Assembly: GCA_037190805.1 (NCBI GenBank)
Contig: JBBCJR010000005.1
Location: 124,001 to 188,000, forward strand
Length of the DNA: 64,000 bases
Direction of reading: 5' to 3'
From: JBBCJR01 sp037190805
GTDB lineage: Bacteria > Pseudomonadota > Alphaproteobacteria > Sphingomonadales > Sphingomonadaceae
In this document: positions 1-11,756 of the stretch, in pieces
How the letters are laid out: each line of letters starts with the position of its first letter
Numbering within the stretch: position 1 is the first letter of the stretch
The notes under the pieces: model-generated
Database searches by the model: none
Seen by the model: only the letters and a program-made list of their open reading frames with translations
Told to the model about the DNA's origin: nothing
Made by a program: the position numbers and the translations under genes

Positions 1-1674
1 CAGGACGCGCGCCATCTGGCCGCGAATCTCGCGTTCGAACGTCTCGAAGCTGGTTTCCAGCAGTTCCTGCCGGCCCATGCGGTGCTGGTCGCGCCGCGGC
101 TCGCCGGGCACGCGCATCATCTTGTGCAGGCACACCACCACCGGCTCGTCCGGCGAAGCGGCATGTTTCAGCCCGCCCAGCGACACCGCCTCGGCCAGGT
201 CGAGGCTTTCGTGATACATGGTCGGGGTGGCGACGGCGCTTACCCCCAGCTTCTCGAACGCCCGCCAGTTACGGACGGCGACGTTGGTGTACACCAGCGG
301 TCCCTTGACCCCGTAATGCAGCGCCTCCTTCTGAGTGTCCGGCAGTTCGGGCGCCAGATAGGGGATCATCATGTTCCAGCAGGCGAGCACCACCGCCTTG
401 CCGGTCACCTTCTGCAAGCGGCCGCCGTTCATGTAGCTGACGGATACCTCGTCCGCCGTCGCCGGATCGCCATTGTGGCGAACATTGACGACGATCGAGC
501 TGAGGCGCACCCGCACCGGCTGCCCGGCAACGTCCAGCTTGCCGTAATCGACGACGGCGGTGCCCATCTCCTCCTGGCTGCGGCCCGAAATGGCGTCGGG
601 GATCAGCTTGGCGATCATCAGGCGGGTGATCGTGGCATTGCCGTCGGGGAAATGGACGGCGTTATACTCCTCGCGCTGCCGACCATGCTGGCCGCCCGGC
701 AGATCGGCGAACAGGCCGTCCGGCACCTCGCCGAGGCCAAGGCCGGAAAAGCCGGGCATGCCCTGCACCCAACCGAACAGCGCCGGCGTGGCATCGGCCC
801 CGACACAGAAGCTGCCGGTGCCGAAGGTGTCGAAGAACCACATCGCCTGCGGGTCGATCTTGATATCCTTGAGGTAGAAGTCCTTCAGCGACGTGCGGGC
901 GAGATAATCCTTCTTCTCGCGCACCGAACGGCCGGCCAGATAATCAGGCTGGCTGTCGGCTTGAAGCCGCAGGACGTCGGCCTGGGCCTTTGCCGACAGC
1001 GGCGTCTGGCGCAGGAATGTAGTGTCCATCGCGCCGCGACGGCCGCCGGCGCCTTCGGGGACCACCAGCACGTCGCGCTTCCAGGTTTCCTTGTCGAAGA
1101 AGGTGCCGCGCTTCAGACCCAGCGACCGGTAAAGCTCGCGGTTGGAGGTGTTTTCCGCGCGGAAGCGCTCGATATCGATGCCGATGTCGTCCAGCACGGT
1201 CTGCGCCCAGCGATTGTAACGCTTTGGCGATTCGATGTTCAGCGTGCCGCCATTGATCGCCAGCAGACGATTGCCGACGCGGAACTCATTGCGCTTGGCA
1301 TGGCCGCCGAAGTCGTCGTGATTTTCCAGGATCAGGATCTTTGCGTCCTTGCCGACCGCCTTCTGAAAGAAATGCGCCGCCGACAGTCCGCTGATCCCAC
1401 CACCGACGATCACCAGATCATAGGTCTCGCCCGTATCGCCAACCGAATTGATGTCGAGCGTGCCGTCGCGCAGTGCGTGCGCGCCCTCGAACGCGCCGTC
1501 ATGGCTGCCGCGCATGCCCATCTTGGCCGGCGGATAGTCACGCGCCATCGCCTGCGCCCAGGCGGGCATCGCGCCGCCAGCCGCCCCCAGCGCGCCAATC
1601 GCAACCGCCGCGCCGCCAACGAAATCACGCCGCGAAATGCCGGTCCCCATCCCCAGGCTTCTATCTGTAGCCAT
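1..1674 (-). CDS. FAD-dependent oxidoreductase, spermidine dehydrogenase-like, Tat signal (3' end outside window)
   Basis: The minus-strand frame stays open from the ATG at 1674 to the window edge, so the C-terminus is missing. The start is preceded by GGAGAA. Residues 14-18 read SRRDF, followed by a hydrophobic stretch ending in AWA at 38-40, which is a Tat signal. A conserved-looking block YPPAKMGMRGSHDGAFE (47-63) precedes the Rossmann FAD motif VIVGGGISG (88-96). From memory this arrangement matches proteins annotated as spermidine dehydrogenase (SpdH), which oxidise polyamines in the periplasm; the substrate here is inferred only. It is transcribed divergently from the beta-lactamase-like gene. 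It could be another periplasmic FAD amine or alcohol oxidoreductase. Confidence 0.75.
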   Translation of the reverse strand, partial: MATDRSLGMGTGISRRDFVGGAAVAIGALGAAGGAMPAWAQAMARDYPPAKMGMRGSHDGAFEGAHALRDGTLDINSVGDTGETYDLVIVGGGISGLSAAHFFQKAVGKDAKILILENHDDFGGHAKRNEFRVGNRLLAINGGTLNIESPKRYNRWAQTVLDDIGIDIERFRAENTSNRELYRSLGLKRGTFFDKETWKRDVLVVPEGAGGRRGAMDTTFLRQTPLSAKAQADVLRLQADSQPDYLAGRSVREKKDYLARTSLKDFYLKDIKIDPQAMWFFDTFGTGSFCVGADATPALFGWVQGMPGFSGLGLGEVPDGLFADLPGGQHGRQREEYNAVHFPDGNATITRLMIAKLIPDAISGRSQEEMGTAVVDYGKLDVAGQPVRVRLSSIVVNVRHNGDPATADEVSVSYMNGGRLQKVTGKAVVLACWNMMIPYLAPELPDTQKEALHYGVKGPLVYTNVAVRNWRAFEKLGVSAVATPTMYHESLDLAEAVSLGGLKHAASPDEPVVVCLHKMMRVPGEPRRDQHRMGRQELLETSFETFEREIRGQMARVL

Positions 1675-1906
1675 TGCCTTTTTCTCCCTAGCGTTGCTGC
1701 GTGTGATGCAATCTCGATGGGCGCCGGTCAACGTGCGACGCGGATCGAACGGGCCGCTGCGAAAGCCTTACCGGACTCGTTTCGCCGCCGCCCGCGCCTC
1801 CACCCGGCGCGCGCATGCAGGCGGACTCTTTTAACGACGTCAAAAATGTGCATGATAAAGATGAGCTTAGCTTCGAGCGCGCGTTCGAGTGGAGGGGAGA
1901 AGCGTA

Positions 1907-3145
1907 ATGGGGCGTGGCGTGGACGGCGTATTCGACAAGCCGCACGGTGACATCGTCGGCAGCTGGGTGCTGCGCCGTCGCCGTGACCGGCGCCGGCCCA
2001 CCGAGATGGCCGGCCCTGTCGGTCTGCTCGCCCTCGGCCTGCTGTCGGCCTGTATTCCGACCCGAACCGAAGAACCGCGCGCCGTTGGTCAGGTCGCGCC
2101 GCCGACCGTCGACCGCGTCGCCGCGCGGCCGGTTCTCGACATTCCTCCCCCACCCCGCCCTCCGGCCTCGTTCGCCAACGCCATCCAAGCTCTGGGCCGC
2201 AGCCTCGACGGGACGGTGGGAATCGCGGTGCACGATCTCGACGCCGGCTGGACGACCACGTTCAACGGCGGCGCCCCTTTCCCACAGCAGAGCGTCAGCA
2301 AGCTCTGGGTGGCGATGACCGCCCTCGATGCGGTCGACCGCGGCCTCCTCAGCCTCGACGACACGGTGACGATCCAGCGCCACGACATGGTCGTGTTCAA
2401 TCAGCCGATCGCCTCGCTGATCGGACCGAACGGATATCGGACGACGGTGCGTTCGCTGATCGATCGGGCCATGCGCTCCAGTGACAATCTGGCCAATGAC
2501 GCGCTGCTGCGGCGGGTCGGTGGGCCGGACGCGGTGCGGACCATGCTGGCCCGCAAGGGGCTTCGCGGCATCGCCTTCGGCAATGGCGAGCGACTGTTGC
2601 AGAGCGAGATCGCCGGTCTCAGCTGGCGGCAGGACTATGCCGGCGGCCGCGCCTTCGAAACCGCCCGCGCCAAATTGCCGATGGACGTTCGCAAGGCCTC
2701 GATGGAGCGGTATCTCTCCCGACCGATGGACGGGGCCTCGCCGGAAGGGATCGCCGCTGCCCTCGCCAGGCTGGCGCGCGGCCAGTTGCTGTCGCCCACC
2801 TCGACCGCCACGCTGCTCGACATGATGGCCACCAGCCGCACCGGCCGCGCGCGGATGAAGGCGGGGATAACCCCCGGCTGGATTCTCGCGCACAAGACCG
2901 GCACGGGCCAGGAGTTGGGCAGCCTTGCCACCGGCTTCAACGATATTGGTCTGCTGACCGCGCCGAATGGCCGCCGCTATGCCGTAGCGGTAATGATCGC
3001 CAGCAGCCGCCGGCCGATCGGCGAACGGCAGGAGTTGATTGCCTCCGTTGCCCGCGCAGTCGTCAGCCACGATCGCTTCGCGGCCCTGCAGCAGGCCGAT
3101 CGTGGCAACGGCAGCTCAGCGACGGCTGTCGGCGCCGGCAACTGA
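1907..3145 (+). CDS. Class A beta-lactamase-like serine hydrolase, putative lipoprotein
   Basis: This 412-residue protein carries the class A active-site set: SxxK at 129-132 (SVSK), SDN at 192-194 and KTG at 330-332. A short hydrophobic stretch ending in a lipobox (LLSAC) follows MAGPVGL, so it is probably lipidated. The ATG at 1907 has a GGAGGGGAG site six bases upstream; an internal ATG at 2006 would give a cleaner signal peptide and is a real alternative. Between SDN and KTG the usual omega-loop ExxLN is not recognisable and about 30 extra residues are present (RQDYAGG onwards), so hydrolysis of beta-lactams cannot be assumed. It may be a divergent beta-lactamase or a cell-wall peptidase. 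Confidence 0.82.
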   Translation: MGRGVDGVFDKPHGDIVGSWVLRRRRDRRRPTEMAGPVGLLALGLLSACIPTRTEEPRAVGQVAPPTVDRVAARPVLDIPPPPRPPASFANAIQALGRSLDGTVGIAVHDLDAGWTTTFNGGAPFPQQSVSKLWVAMTALDAVDRGLLSLDDTVTIQRHDMVVFNQPIASLIGPNGYRTTVRSLIDRAMRSSDNLANDALLRRVGGPDAVRTMLARKGLRGIAFGNGERLLQSEIAGLSWRQDYAGGRAFETARAKLPMDVRKASMERYLSRPMDGASPEGIAAALARLARGQLLSPTSTATLLDMMATSRTGRARMKAGITPGWILAHKTGTGQELGSLATGFNDIGLLTAPNGRRYAVAVMIASSRRPIGERQELIASVARAVVSHDRFAALQQADRGNGSSATAVGAGN

Positions 3146-3148
3146 CGG

Positions 3149-5494
3149 TCAGTCGGCTGCGGCCGGCGACGAGACCAGCGAGCGCGCGACCAGGGCGAGC
3201 GCCCTGTCCGCCGTCATCGGCCGATGGAAATAATAGCCCTGCGCCTTTCGGCACCCCAGCCGGGCCAGCGTCGCCGCTTCCTCGGCGGTTTCCACCCCCT
3301 CGGCCGTGACTTCGATCGCCAATGTATCCGCCATCACCACGATGGCGCGAATGATCGACGCCGACCGCTCGTCCGTGCCGACATTGTGAACAAAGCTGCG
3401 ATCGATCTTCAACCGATTGAACTCGTGATGGCGCAGATAGCCGAATGACGAATAGCCCGTACCGAAATCGTCGAGGGTCATGCCCAGGCCAAGCGCGCGC
3501 AGACGGTTCATCGCCTGCACGACCATGCGGTTGTTCTCCATCACCACGTTCTCGGTCACCTCGAAATCGATCCGGCCGGGCGAGATGCCATGAGTTGCGA
3601 GCGCGCGGGCGACGTCATCGGGCAGGTTCGGATGCATCAGCTGCACTGGAGACATGTTGAGCGAGACACCGATCGACGTCGGCAGCTGGCCGGCAAAAGC
3701 GCAGCCGGTACGGATCACCCAGTCGCCGATGGCGCTGATCAGCCCGGTTTCCTCGGCCACCGGAACGAACGTGCTGGGCGGGATGATTCCCATGCGCGGA
3801 TGCTGCCAGCGCAGCAGCGCCTCGAACCCCACCGGCGTTGCCTGCTCGAGATCGACGATCGGCTGATATTGCAGCTGGAATTCACCCCGATCGAGGGCGT
3901 CGCGCAGGTCGACCGCCATCTGCGCGCGAAAGTCGGCATGATGCTTCAGCTCGGGTCCATGGGCGATTGCCTGGCCACGGCCGTTGCGCTTGGCGGCATA
4001 GAGCGCTCTGTCTGCCGCGCCGAACAGCGCGTCCGCGTCCTCGCCGTCCATCGGGCTGACCGCCAGCCCGACGCTGGCACCGATCCTGACCGGCGTGTGG
4101 GAGACGTAGAATGGATGCGACAGCGCATCGACGACGGCATGGCCGATCCGGTTCGCGACGCCGGTAATGTCGCTGAGCCCGGACAACACGATCGCGAACT
4201 CGTCCCCGCCCAGTCGGCCGACGATCGCGTCCCGCGCGTCTCCATCGACCGCGAAGCGCAACCGCGAGGCGATCTGGCGCAGCAGCCGGTCGCCGAAATC
4301 ATGACCAAAGGTGTCGTTGACCGGCTTGAAGCGATCCAGGTCGATGAACAGCAGCGCGGTGCCGTTTCCGCCCGCCGCCGACAGCGCCAGCGCCGCCGTC
4401 AGTTCCTCCATCACCGCACGCCGGTTGGGCAGCCCCGTCAGCATGTCGATGCGCGCCGCCCGGTGCAGCTCCTCGCGCGAGCGTTGGGCTTCGGTCACGT
4501 CCGAACTGATGCCGATATAGCCGTTGGGCTCACCCTCGACATTGACGCGGCCATGACCGGAAATGGACAGCCAGCGATCCTCGCCATTGATCGGCACCGG
4601 CAGCAGATGGCCATGCAACGGCTCGCCAGCCTCGATGATTCCGGCAACCTCGTGGATCAGCGTCAGCCGATAGGGGTCGCCCGCATAATGCGCGCGCAGA
4701 TAGGGAAACCAGTCAATCGCCTGAATCTCGGTCGGCGTGCGTCCGAGAGCCGCGGTAAAGCGCGCGGAAGGCGCGCGGACCTTGCCATCCGGTTCCAGCT
4801 CAAACAGCCATTCGGTGCCGTTGGTCTCGAACTCGCGCAGCAGCAGCGCGACTTTTTCCTCGCTGGATCGCGCCTCATGCTCCTTGGCGATCAGGTCGAG
4901 GATCAACCGGCATTGCACTCCCGTGGTCCGGATCAGCAGGATGGAGAAGATCACCGCCATCGGCACGAAACCCGTGGGCATGCTGTCAGGCGAGGCCAGG
5001 GCCTTCACCACCAGCGGCATCTGGGCAAACACGATATAGGGGAGCGCGGCCGCCGGGGTTGCCGCCAGCAACTGCGCGCCAGCGGCAATGATGCCGATCT
5101 GGGCGGCGAGCAGCAGCACCAGCTGCGCGGTGGTGGCATCATCTATCAGATCCGCGAGCAGGCAACCGCACAGCGTCGCCATCGCCATCGATTCGATCGC
5201 CAGTCGTCGCATCCGGGTATAGGCCGCCGACACGGCCTCTTCCTTGAGACTTCGCCAGCCAACCAGCCGAAAAACAGCCAACGCGACGATGGCAACACCC
5301 ACGCCGATCGCGATCGGATTGTCGCGCATGTGTGGAAACAGGGCGAACAGCAGCAGCACGACCCCGCTGATGCCAACCATCGAGGCCGGGAACAGCCGGC
5401 TGGTGATCGCCAGCCGTTCGGCCAGGAATCGCGATGAGGTCACGCTCGAGCGCGGATCGCCAAGCAGATCCGCCTTCAGCATCCGCCACAACAT
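3149..5494 (-). CDS. Membrane GGDEF-EAL protein with PAS domain (c-di-GMP turnover)
   Basis: The 781-residue protein has several hydrophobic helices in its first 190 residues, a PAS-like sensor region near 230-345, a GGDEF domain with intact GGDEF at 429-433 and an EAL domain with EAL at 558-560 (GFEALLRWQHP) and DDFGTGYSS further on. Both catalytic signatures are preserved, so it could make and break cyclic di-GMP at the inner membrane; which activity dominates cannot be read from sequence. I chose the ATG at 5494 (AGGGTGG five bases upstream) over the open frame's first ATG at 5560, because the extra 22 residues are arginine/cysteine-rich and not membrane-like. It is divergent from the dehydrogenase gene at 5681 and stands alone as a unit. 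Confidence 0.93.
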   Translation of the reverse strand: MLWRMLKADLLGDPRSSVTSSRFLAERLAITSRLFPASMVGISGVVLLLFALFPHMRDNPIAIGVGVAIVALAVFRLVGWRSLKEEAVSAAYTRMRRLAIESMAMATLCGCLLADLIDDATTAQLVLLLAAQIGIIAAGAQLLAATPAAALPYIVFAQMPLVVKALASPDSMPTGFVPMAVIFSILLIRTTGVQCRLILDLIAKEHEARSSEEKVALLLREFETNGTEWLFELEPDGKVRAPSARFTAALGRTPTEIQAIDWFPYLRAHYAGDPYRLTLIHEVAGIIEAGEPLHGHLLPVPINGEDRWLSISGHGRVNVEGEPNGYIGISSDVTEAQRSREELHRAARIDMLTGLPNRRAVMEELTAALALSAAGGNGTALLFIDLDRFKPVNDTFGHDFGDRLLRQIASRLRFAVDGDARDAIVGRLGGDEFAIVLSGLSDITGVANRIGHAVVDALSHPFYVSHTPVRIGASVGLAVSPMDGEDADALFGAADRALYAAKRNGRGQAIAHGPELKHHADFRAQMAVDLRDALDRGEFQLQYQPIVDLEQATPVGFEALLRWQHPRMGIIPPSTFVPVAEETGLISAIGDWVIRTGCAFAGQLPTSIGVSLNMSPVQLMHPNLPDDVARALATHGISPGRIDFEVTENVVMENNRMVVQAMNRLRALGLGMTLDDFGTGYSSFGYLRHHEFNRLKIDRSFVHNVGTDERSASIIRAIVVMADTLAIEVTAEGVETAEEAATLARLGCRKAQGYYFHRPMTADRALALVARSLVSSPAAAD

Positions 5495-5680
5495 ACGCGC
5501 CACCCTGTTACACGCCGGTAAGGCCCGACACGCCCACCGTCTACGACACAAGATCAACAAACCCTTAAAGGGTCGTAACCAATGTGAAGGTGATGTGACG
5601 TGCCCCCTCTGGCCGTGGCTTGCCGGGCGGTGACCCGGACGGCATGGTCGCGCCTGCCATCAACCGGAGGATTCCCGCCC

Positions 5681-6559
5681 ATGACCGCCCCGTCCCGCCG
5701 TATCGCCTTCATCGGTCTGGGAGTCATGGGCGCACCGATGGCGGGGTATCTTGCCCGCGCCGGGCATGAGCTGACGGTCTATAACCGCACGCCCGAGAAG
5801 ACAGCGGCCTGGGTGGCGCGGCATGGCGGCAGGGCCGCACCGACCCCGGCGGCGGCGGCGGAAGACGCCGATGTGGTCGTCACGATCGTCGGAGCCGACG
5901 CCGATCTTCGCGCCGTGACGCTCGGCCCCGAAGGGGCGTTTGGCGCGATGAGCCCAGGCACGCTGTTCATCGACCATACGACGGTGTCGGCAGACATTGC
6001 CCGCGAGCTGGCCCGTGCGGCGGCGACACGCGGCGTTCTGGCCGTCGACGCGCCGGTGTCGGGCGGTCAGGCAGGGGCGGAAAACGGCCAGCTGACGATC
6101 ATGGCCGGCGGCGCGGACGACGCCTTCGCGGCGGCGCAGCCCGTGATGACCGCCTATGCCCGCCGCATCGGCCATATGGGCGGCCCCGGCACCGGCCAGC
6201 TGACCAAGATGGTCAACCAGATCTGCATCGCCGGCATCCTCCAGGGCCTGTCGGAAGCATTGAACTTCGCCCTCGCCGCCGGGCTCGACACTCGCGCCGT
6301 GATCGACGTCATCTCGAAGGGCGCGGCCCAGAGCTGGCAGATGGACAATCGCGCCGCGACGATGGTCGAGGGCGCCTTCGACTTCGGCTTCGCGGTCGAC
6401 TGGATGCGCAAGGATCTCGGTCTCGCTCTCGACGAAGCCCGTCGCCTCGGCATCACGGCACCGCTGACGGCACTGGTCGACCAGTTCTATGGAGACGTTC
6501 AGGCCATGGGCGGCGGCCGCCAGGATACGTCTTCGTTGATCCGCCGGTTTCGGGGATAG
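5681..6559 (+). CDS. NAD(P)-dependent beta-hydroxyacid dehydrogenase (3-hydroxyisobutyrate dehydrogenase family)
   Basis: The 292-residue protein begins with a Rossmann motif IAFIGLGVMGAPMAGYLARAG, has the family substrate-binding stretch APVSGGQAGAENGQLTIMAG and the catalytic-lysine region GQLTKMVNQ. This family oxidises small beta-hydroxyacids such as 3-hydroxyisobutyrate, tartronate semialdehyde or gamma-hydroxybutyrate in the cytoplasm; the exact substrate cannot be assigned. The start ATG at 5681 has CGGAGG ten bases upstream, so an earlier in-frame start at 5600 is unlikely. The gene is single, with no valine-catabolism neighbours, which argues against calling it mmsB. Confidence 0.88.
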   Translation: MTAPSRRIAFIGLGVMGAPMAGYLARAGHELTVYNRTPEKTAAWVARHGGRAAPTPAAAAEDADVVVTIVGADADLRAVTLGPEGAFGAMSPGTLFIDHTTVSADIARELARAAATRGVLAVDAPVSGGQAGAENGQLTIMAGGADDAFAAAQPVMTAYARRIGHMGGPGTGQLTKMVNQICIAGILQGLSEALNFALAAGLDTRAVIDVISKGAAQSWQMDNRAATMVEGAFDFGFAVDWMRKDLGLALDEARRLGITAPLTALVDQFYGDVQAMGGGRQDTSSLIRRFRG

Positions 6560-6685
6560 GGCTGTTTCTTGAGCGTGCGCGACACCAGCACGCGCGCCCA
6601 TCCGACCAACCGCCAACCTATTTCAAGATACGTCCGTGAGTGTCGACGTGGGCGCGCGGGCCGGTGCTGCGTACGTTGCAAACCC

Positions 6686-8272
6686 TTAACCGATCATCCG
6701 CCGCAGCGTCGCGATCCGATCCGCCTCGGCCGCCGGCTTGTCGCGGCGGATGCGGCTGATGCGGGGGAAGCGCATGGCGAGGCCGGACTTGTGCCGACGC
6801 GAGTCGTGGATGCTGTCGAACGCCACCTCCAGCACCAGCGTCTTCTCGACCTCGCGCACCGGACCGAAGCGCTGCGTGCTGTGGGTGCGCACGAACCGGT
6901 CCAGCTCGCGCAGCTCCTCGTCGGTGAAGCCCGAATAGGCCTTGCCCACCGGCAGCAGTTCGCCGCCCCGCGCCGGGTCGTCCGTCCAGCAGCCGAAGGT
7001 ATAGTCGGAATAGAAGCTTGACCGTTTGCCGTGCCCGCGCTGCGCATACATCATCACGCAGTCGGCGACGAGCGGATCGCGCTTCCACTTGTACCACAGG
7101 CCGGTCTTGCGCCCGCCGACATAGGGGCTGTCGCGACGCTTCAGCATCAACCCCTCGATCGCGGCGTCGCGGGCACCGCCGCGCAGCCGGGCGAGCGCCT
7201 CGAAATCCTCTGCCTCGACCAGCGCCGACAGGTCGAAGCGGTCCGTATCGAGGCCGGCGACAAACGTCTCAAGGCGCTTCCGCCGCTCGTGCCACGGCAA
7301 CGGGCGCAAATCCTCCTCGCCCTCGATGAGGATGTCGTAAAGCCGGACGAAGGCCGGAAAGTCGGCCAGCATCCGCGCCGACACCGTCTTGCGGCCCAGC
7401 CGCTGCTGAAGGGCGTTGAAGCTGGCGGCCTCACCGCCCTGCGCGGCCCCCCGCACCAGCAGTTCCCCGTCCACCGCGCCCGCCGTGGCGAAGGCGGCGG
7501 CGACATCGGGAAAGGCTCGCGTCACATCGTCGCCGCCCCGGCTGTACAGGCGCGTCTGCCCGGCGACATGGACCAGCTGGACCCGAATGCCATCCCACTT
7601 CCATTCCGCCGCATAGTCGGCGAGGTCGAGCTTCACCTCCTCCAGCGGATGGGCGAGCATGAACGGCCGGAAGACCGGCGTGCCGGCCAGGGTAGGCTGC
7701 GCGCCGCGACCTTCGGCCCAGGCGAAGATCGGCAGATAGGGCGGGTCGATGCCGTGCCACACCTCCTCCACCGCCTCGACATCTAGGTCGAAGGCGTTGG
7801 CGAGCGCGGTCTTGGCGAGCCGCGCCGATATGCCGACGCGCAGGCCCCCGGTCGCGAGCTTGAGCAGCGCGAAGCGACCCGAAGCATCGAGCCGGTCGAG
7901 CATATCGGCCAGCACTGCCGGCGCCTCGCTGCGTCCGAGCGTCCGCAGCCGTTCGACGACACCCGCCACCGTAAGCGGCGGCCCAGCCGGCGGCGGATCG
8001 GGCGCCGGCCACATCAGCGACGCGGTTTCGGCCAGATCGCCGACATAGTCGCGGCTCATGGCGAACAGCACCGGATCGCAGCGCGCCTCCACCAACGCCT
8101 TGACGGCGGCCGCCTTCACCGCCGGCAAATCGACCTCGCCCGTCAACGCGGCCAGCGCCCACCCGCGGTCAGGATCGGGCGTCTCGCGAAGGTAATCCGC
8201 GATCAGTTTCAGCTTGGTGAGACGTGAGCGGGTATAGACCAGCGCGTCGAGCAGGCGGGCCAATTCATCCAT
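6686..8272 (-). CDS. ATP-dependent DNA ligase (PP_1105-type)
   Basis: The 528-residue protein has the adenylation motif EWKWDGIRVQ, with the nucleotide-binding lysine at residue 225, and downstream ligase motifs such as EGLMLKRRDSPYVGGRKTGLWYKWKRD. The N-terminal 200 residues form the DNA-binding region of this family. It seals nicks using ATP, in addition to the NAD-dependent LigA that bacteria normally carry. From family knowledge it is usually encoded next to a metallo-beta-lactamase exonuclease, a DEXH helicase and a metallophosphoesterase used in DNA damage response; none of these is adjacent here. The start ATG at 8272 gives MDELARLLDAL; the earlier ATG at 8314 adds only an arginine-rich leader. 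Confidence 0.92.
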   Translation of the reverse strand: MDELARLLDALVYTRSRLTKLKLIADYLRETPDPDRGWALAALTGEVDLPAVKAAAVKALVEARCDPVLFAMSRDYVGDLAETASLMWPAPDPPPAGPPLTVAGVVERLRTLGRSEAPAVLADMLDRLDASGRFALLKLATGGLRVGISARLAKTALANAFDLDVEAVEEVWHGIDPPYLPIFAWAEGRGAQPTLAGTPVFRPFMLAHPLEEVKLDLADYAAEWKWDGIRVQLVHVAGQTRLYSRGGDDVTRAFPDVAAAFATAGAVDGELLVRGAAQGGEAASFNALQQRLGRKTVSARMLADFPAFVRLYDILIEGEEDLRPLPWHERRKRLETFVAGLDTDRFDLSALVEAEDFEALARLRGGARDAAIEGLMLKRRDSPYVGGRKTGLWYKWKRDPLVADCVMMYAQRGHGKRSSFYSDYTFGCWTDDPARGGELLPVGKAYSGFTDEELRELDRFVRTHSTQRFGPVREVEKTLVLEVAFDSIHDSRRHKSGLAMRFPRISRIRRDKPAAEADRIATLRRMIG

Positions 8273-8479
8273 GTCACGTCGCCGTTCTGCCGCGCGCCGC
8301 CGGCTCCTGCCCACCCCTTCGATCCGACATGCGTCCCGCGCTCATCCTTTCCCGACGGCGCGCGGCAGGGGCGCACGCTCCCGGCATCAACCCGTGGCCG
8401 CGACGGTTCGTTCCGGCGCGGGAACGCCCTTCCGGGCCCATCGTTCTAGACGGCAAGATATCAGGAGGAGGATGCGGCG

Positions 8480-8983
8480 ATGATGGCCTTCACGATCAAC
8501 CAATGGATCATCCTCGGCCTCGTGCTGCTGCTGGGGTTCGTGCTGGGCTTCGCCAGCCGATCCGGTGGCCGACGCTGGCGGGAGCGCTATGAGGCCGAGG
8601 CCGAACAGCGATCGCGGATCGAGGCGGAGCGTGAGGCCCTCGACAGTCGCATCGCCGCGGCCAATGACCGCATCGCCGAACTGGAACGCGATCGGCCGAT
8701 CACCGCCGGTCTTGCACCGGGCGGAATGGCGGCAGCCGTAGCGGGCAGCGACGATCTGTCGCTGATCCACGGCGTCGGCCGGGGCGGCGAGACGCGGCTC
8801 AACGAACTGGGCATCCACCGTTACGCCCAGCTGGCGGGCCTGACCGACACGGACGCCGCCGCGCTGGAAGGCCGGCTCGGTGCCGAGCCCGGCCTGATCA
8901 CCCGCGAGCAGTGGCGCGAACAGGCGGCCCTGCTGCGCGACGGCAAGGCCGAGGAGTGGCGCACCCAATGGCATACGCCGTGA
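8480..8983 (+). CDS. Membrane-anchored helix-hairpin-helix protein (COG3743-like)
   Basis: This 167-residue protein starts with one transmembrane helix (about residues 8-25), continues with a charged coiled-coil-like stretch (30-70, rich in E, R and A), and ends in a domain reading DDLSLIHGVGRGGETRLNELGIHRYAQLAGLT. That is the helix-hairpin-helix arrangement of proteins annotated as predicted flap-endonuclease-1-like 5' nucleases (COG3743), although no catalytic acidic cluster is evident, so nuclease activity is doubtful. GGAGGAGG precedes a double ATG at 8480/8483. The gene converges on ppdK. A role in tethering DNA or a ribonucleoprotein to the membrane is speculation. Confidence 0.8.
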   Translation: MMAFTINQWIILGLVLLLGFVLGFASRSGGRRWRERYEAEAEQRSRIEAEREALDSRIAAANDRIAELERDRPITAGLAPGGMAAAVAGSDDLSLIHGVGRGGETRLNELGIHRYAQLAGLTDTDAAALEGRLGAEPGLITREQWREQAALLRDGKAEEWRTQWHTP

Positions 8984-8993
8984 TGGCGCGCTA

Positions 8994-9039
8994 CTGACCA
9001 GCTGCGGCGGAAGGCACCGCAGGGTTTAGAACTGGTCAG
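8994..9039. terminator. Nested stem-loop between convergent genes
   Basis: CTGACCAG (8994-9001) pairs perfectly with CTGGTCAG (9032-9039), and an inner CTGCGG/CCGCAG pair lies within it. It sits in the gap between the helix-hairpin-helix gene and ppdK, which converge. There is no T tract, so it may be only a transcript-end structure rather than a classic intrinsic terminator. Confidence 0.4.
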
Positions 9040-9061
9040 CAAGGCTGAATCCGGCTCCAGC

Positions 9062-11719
<2,658 letters not shown>

Positions 11720-11756
11720 GTCGTCTCCCACGCGCTGGCCGGCACCGCCGCCCGCA

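Noticed and set aside
82..1950. Long plus-strand frame of 622 codons opposite the FAD oxidoreductase
   Set aside because: The translation is rich in H, R and Q with no domain, and the opposite strand has a signal peptide, FAD motif and ribosome site. It is a mirror frame caused by high GC.
3590..5437. 615-codon plus-strand frame opposite the GGDEF-EAL gene
   Set aside because: The minus strand encodes clear GGDEF and EAL motifs; the plus frame has an Arg/Gln/His-rich composition typical of an antisense frame.
6592..6657. Inverted repeat GCGCGCCCA/TGGGCGCGC between the dehydrogenase and the ligase
   Set aside because: The arms are pure low-complexity GC and 48 bases apart, which is expected by chance in such DNA; no T run.
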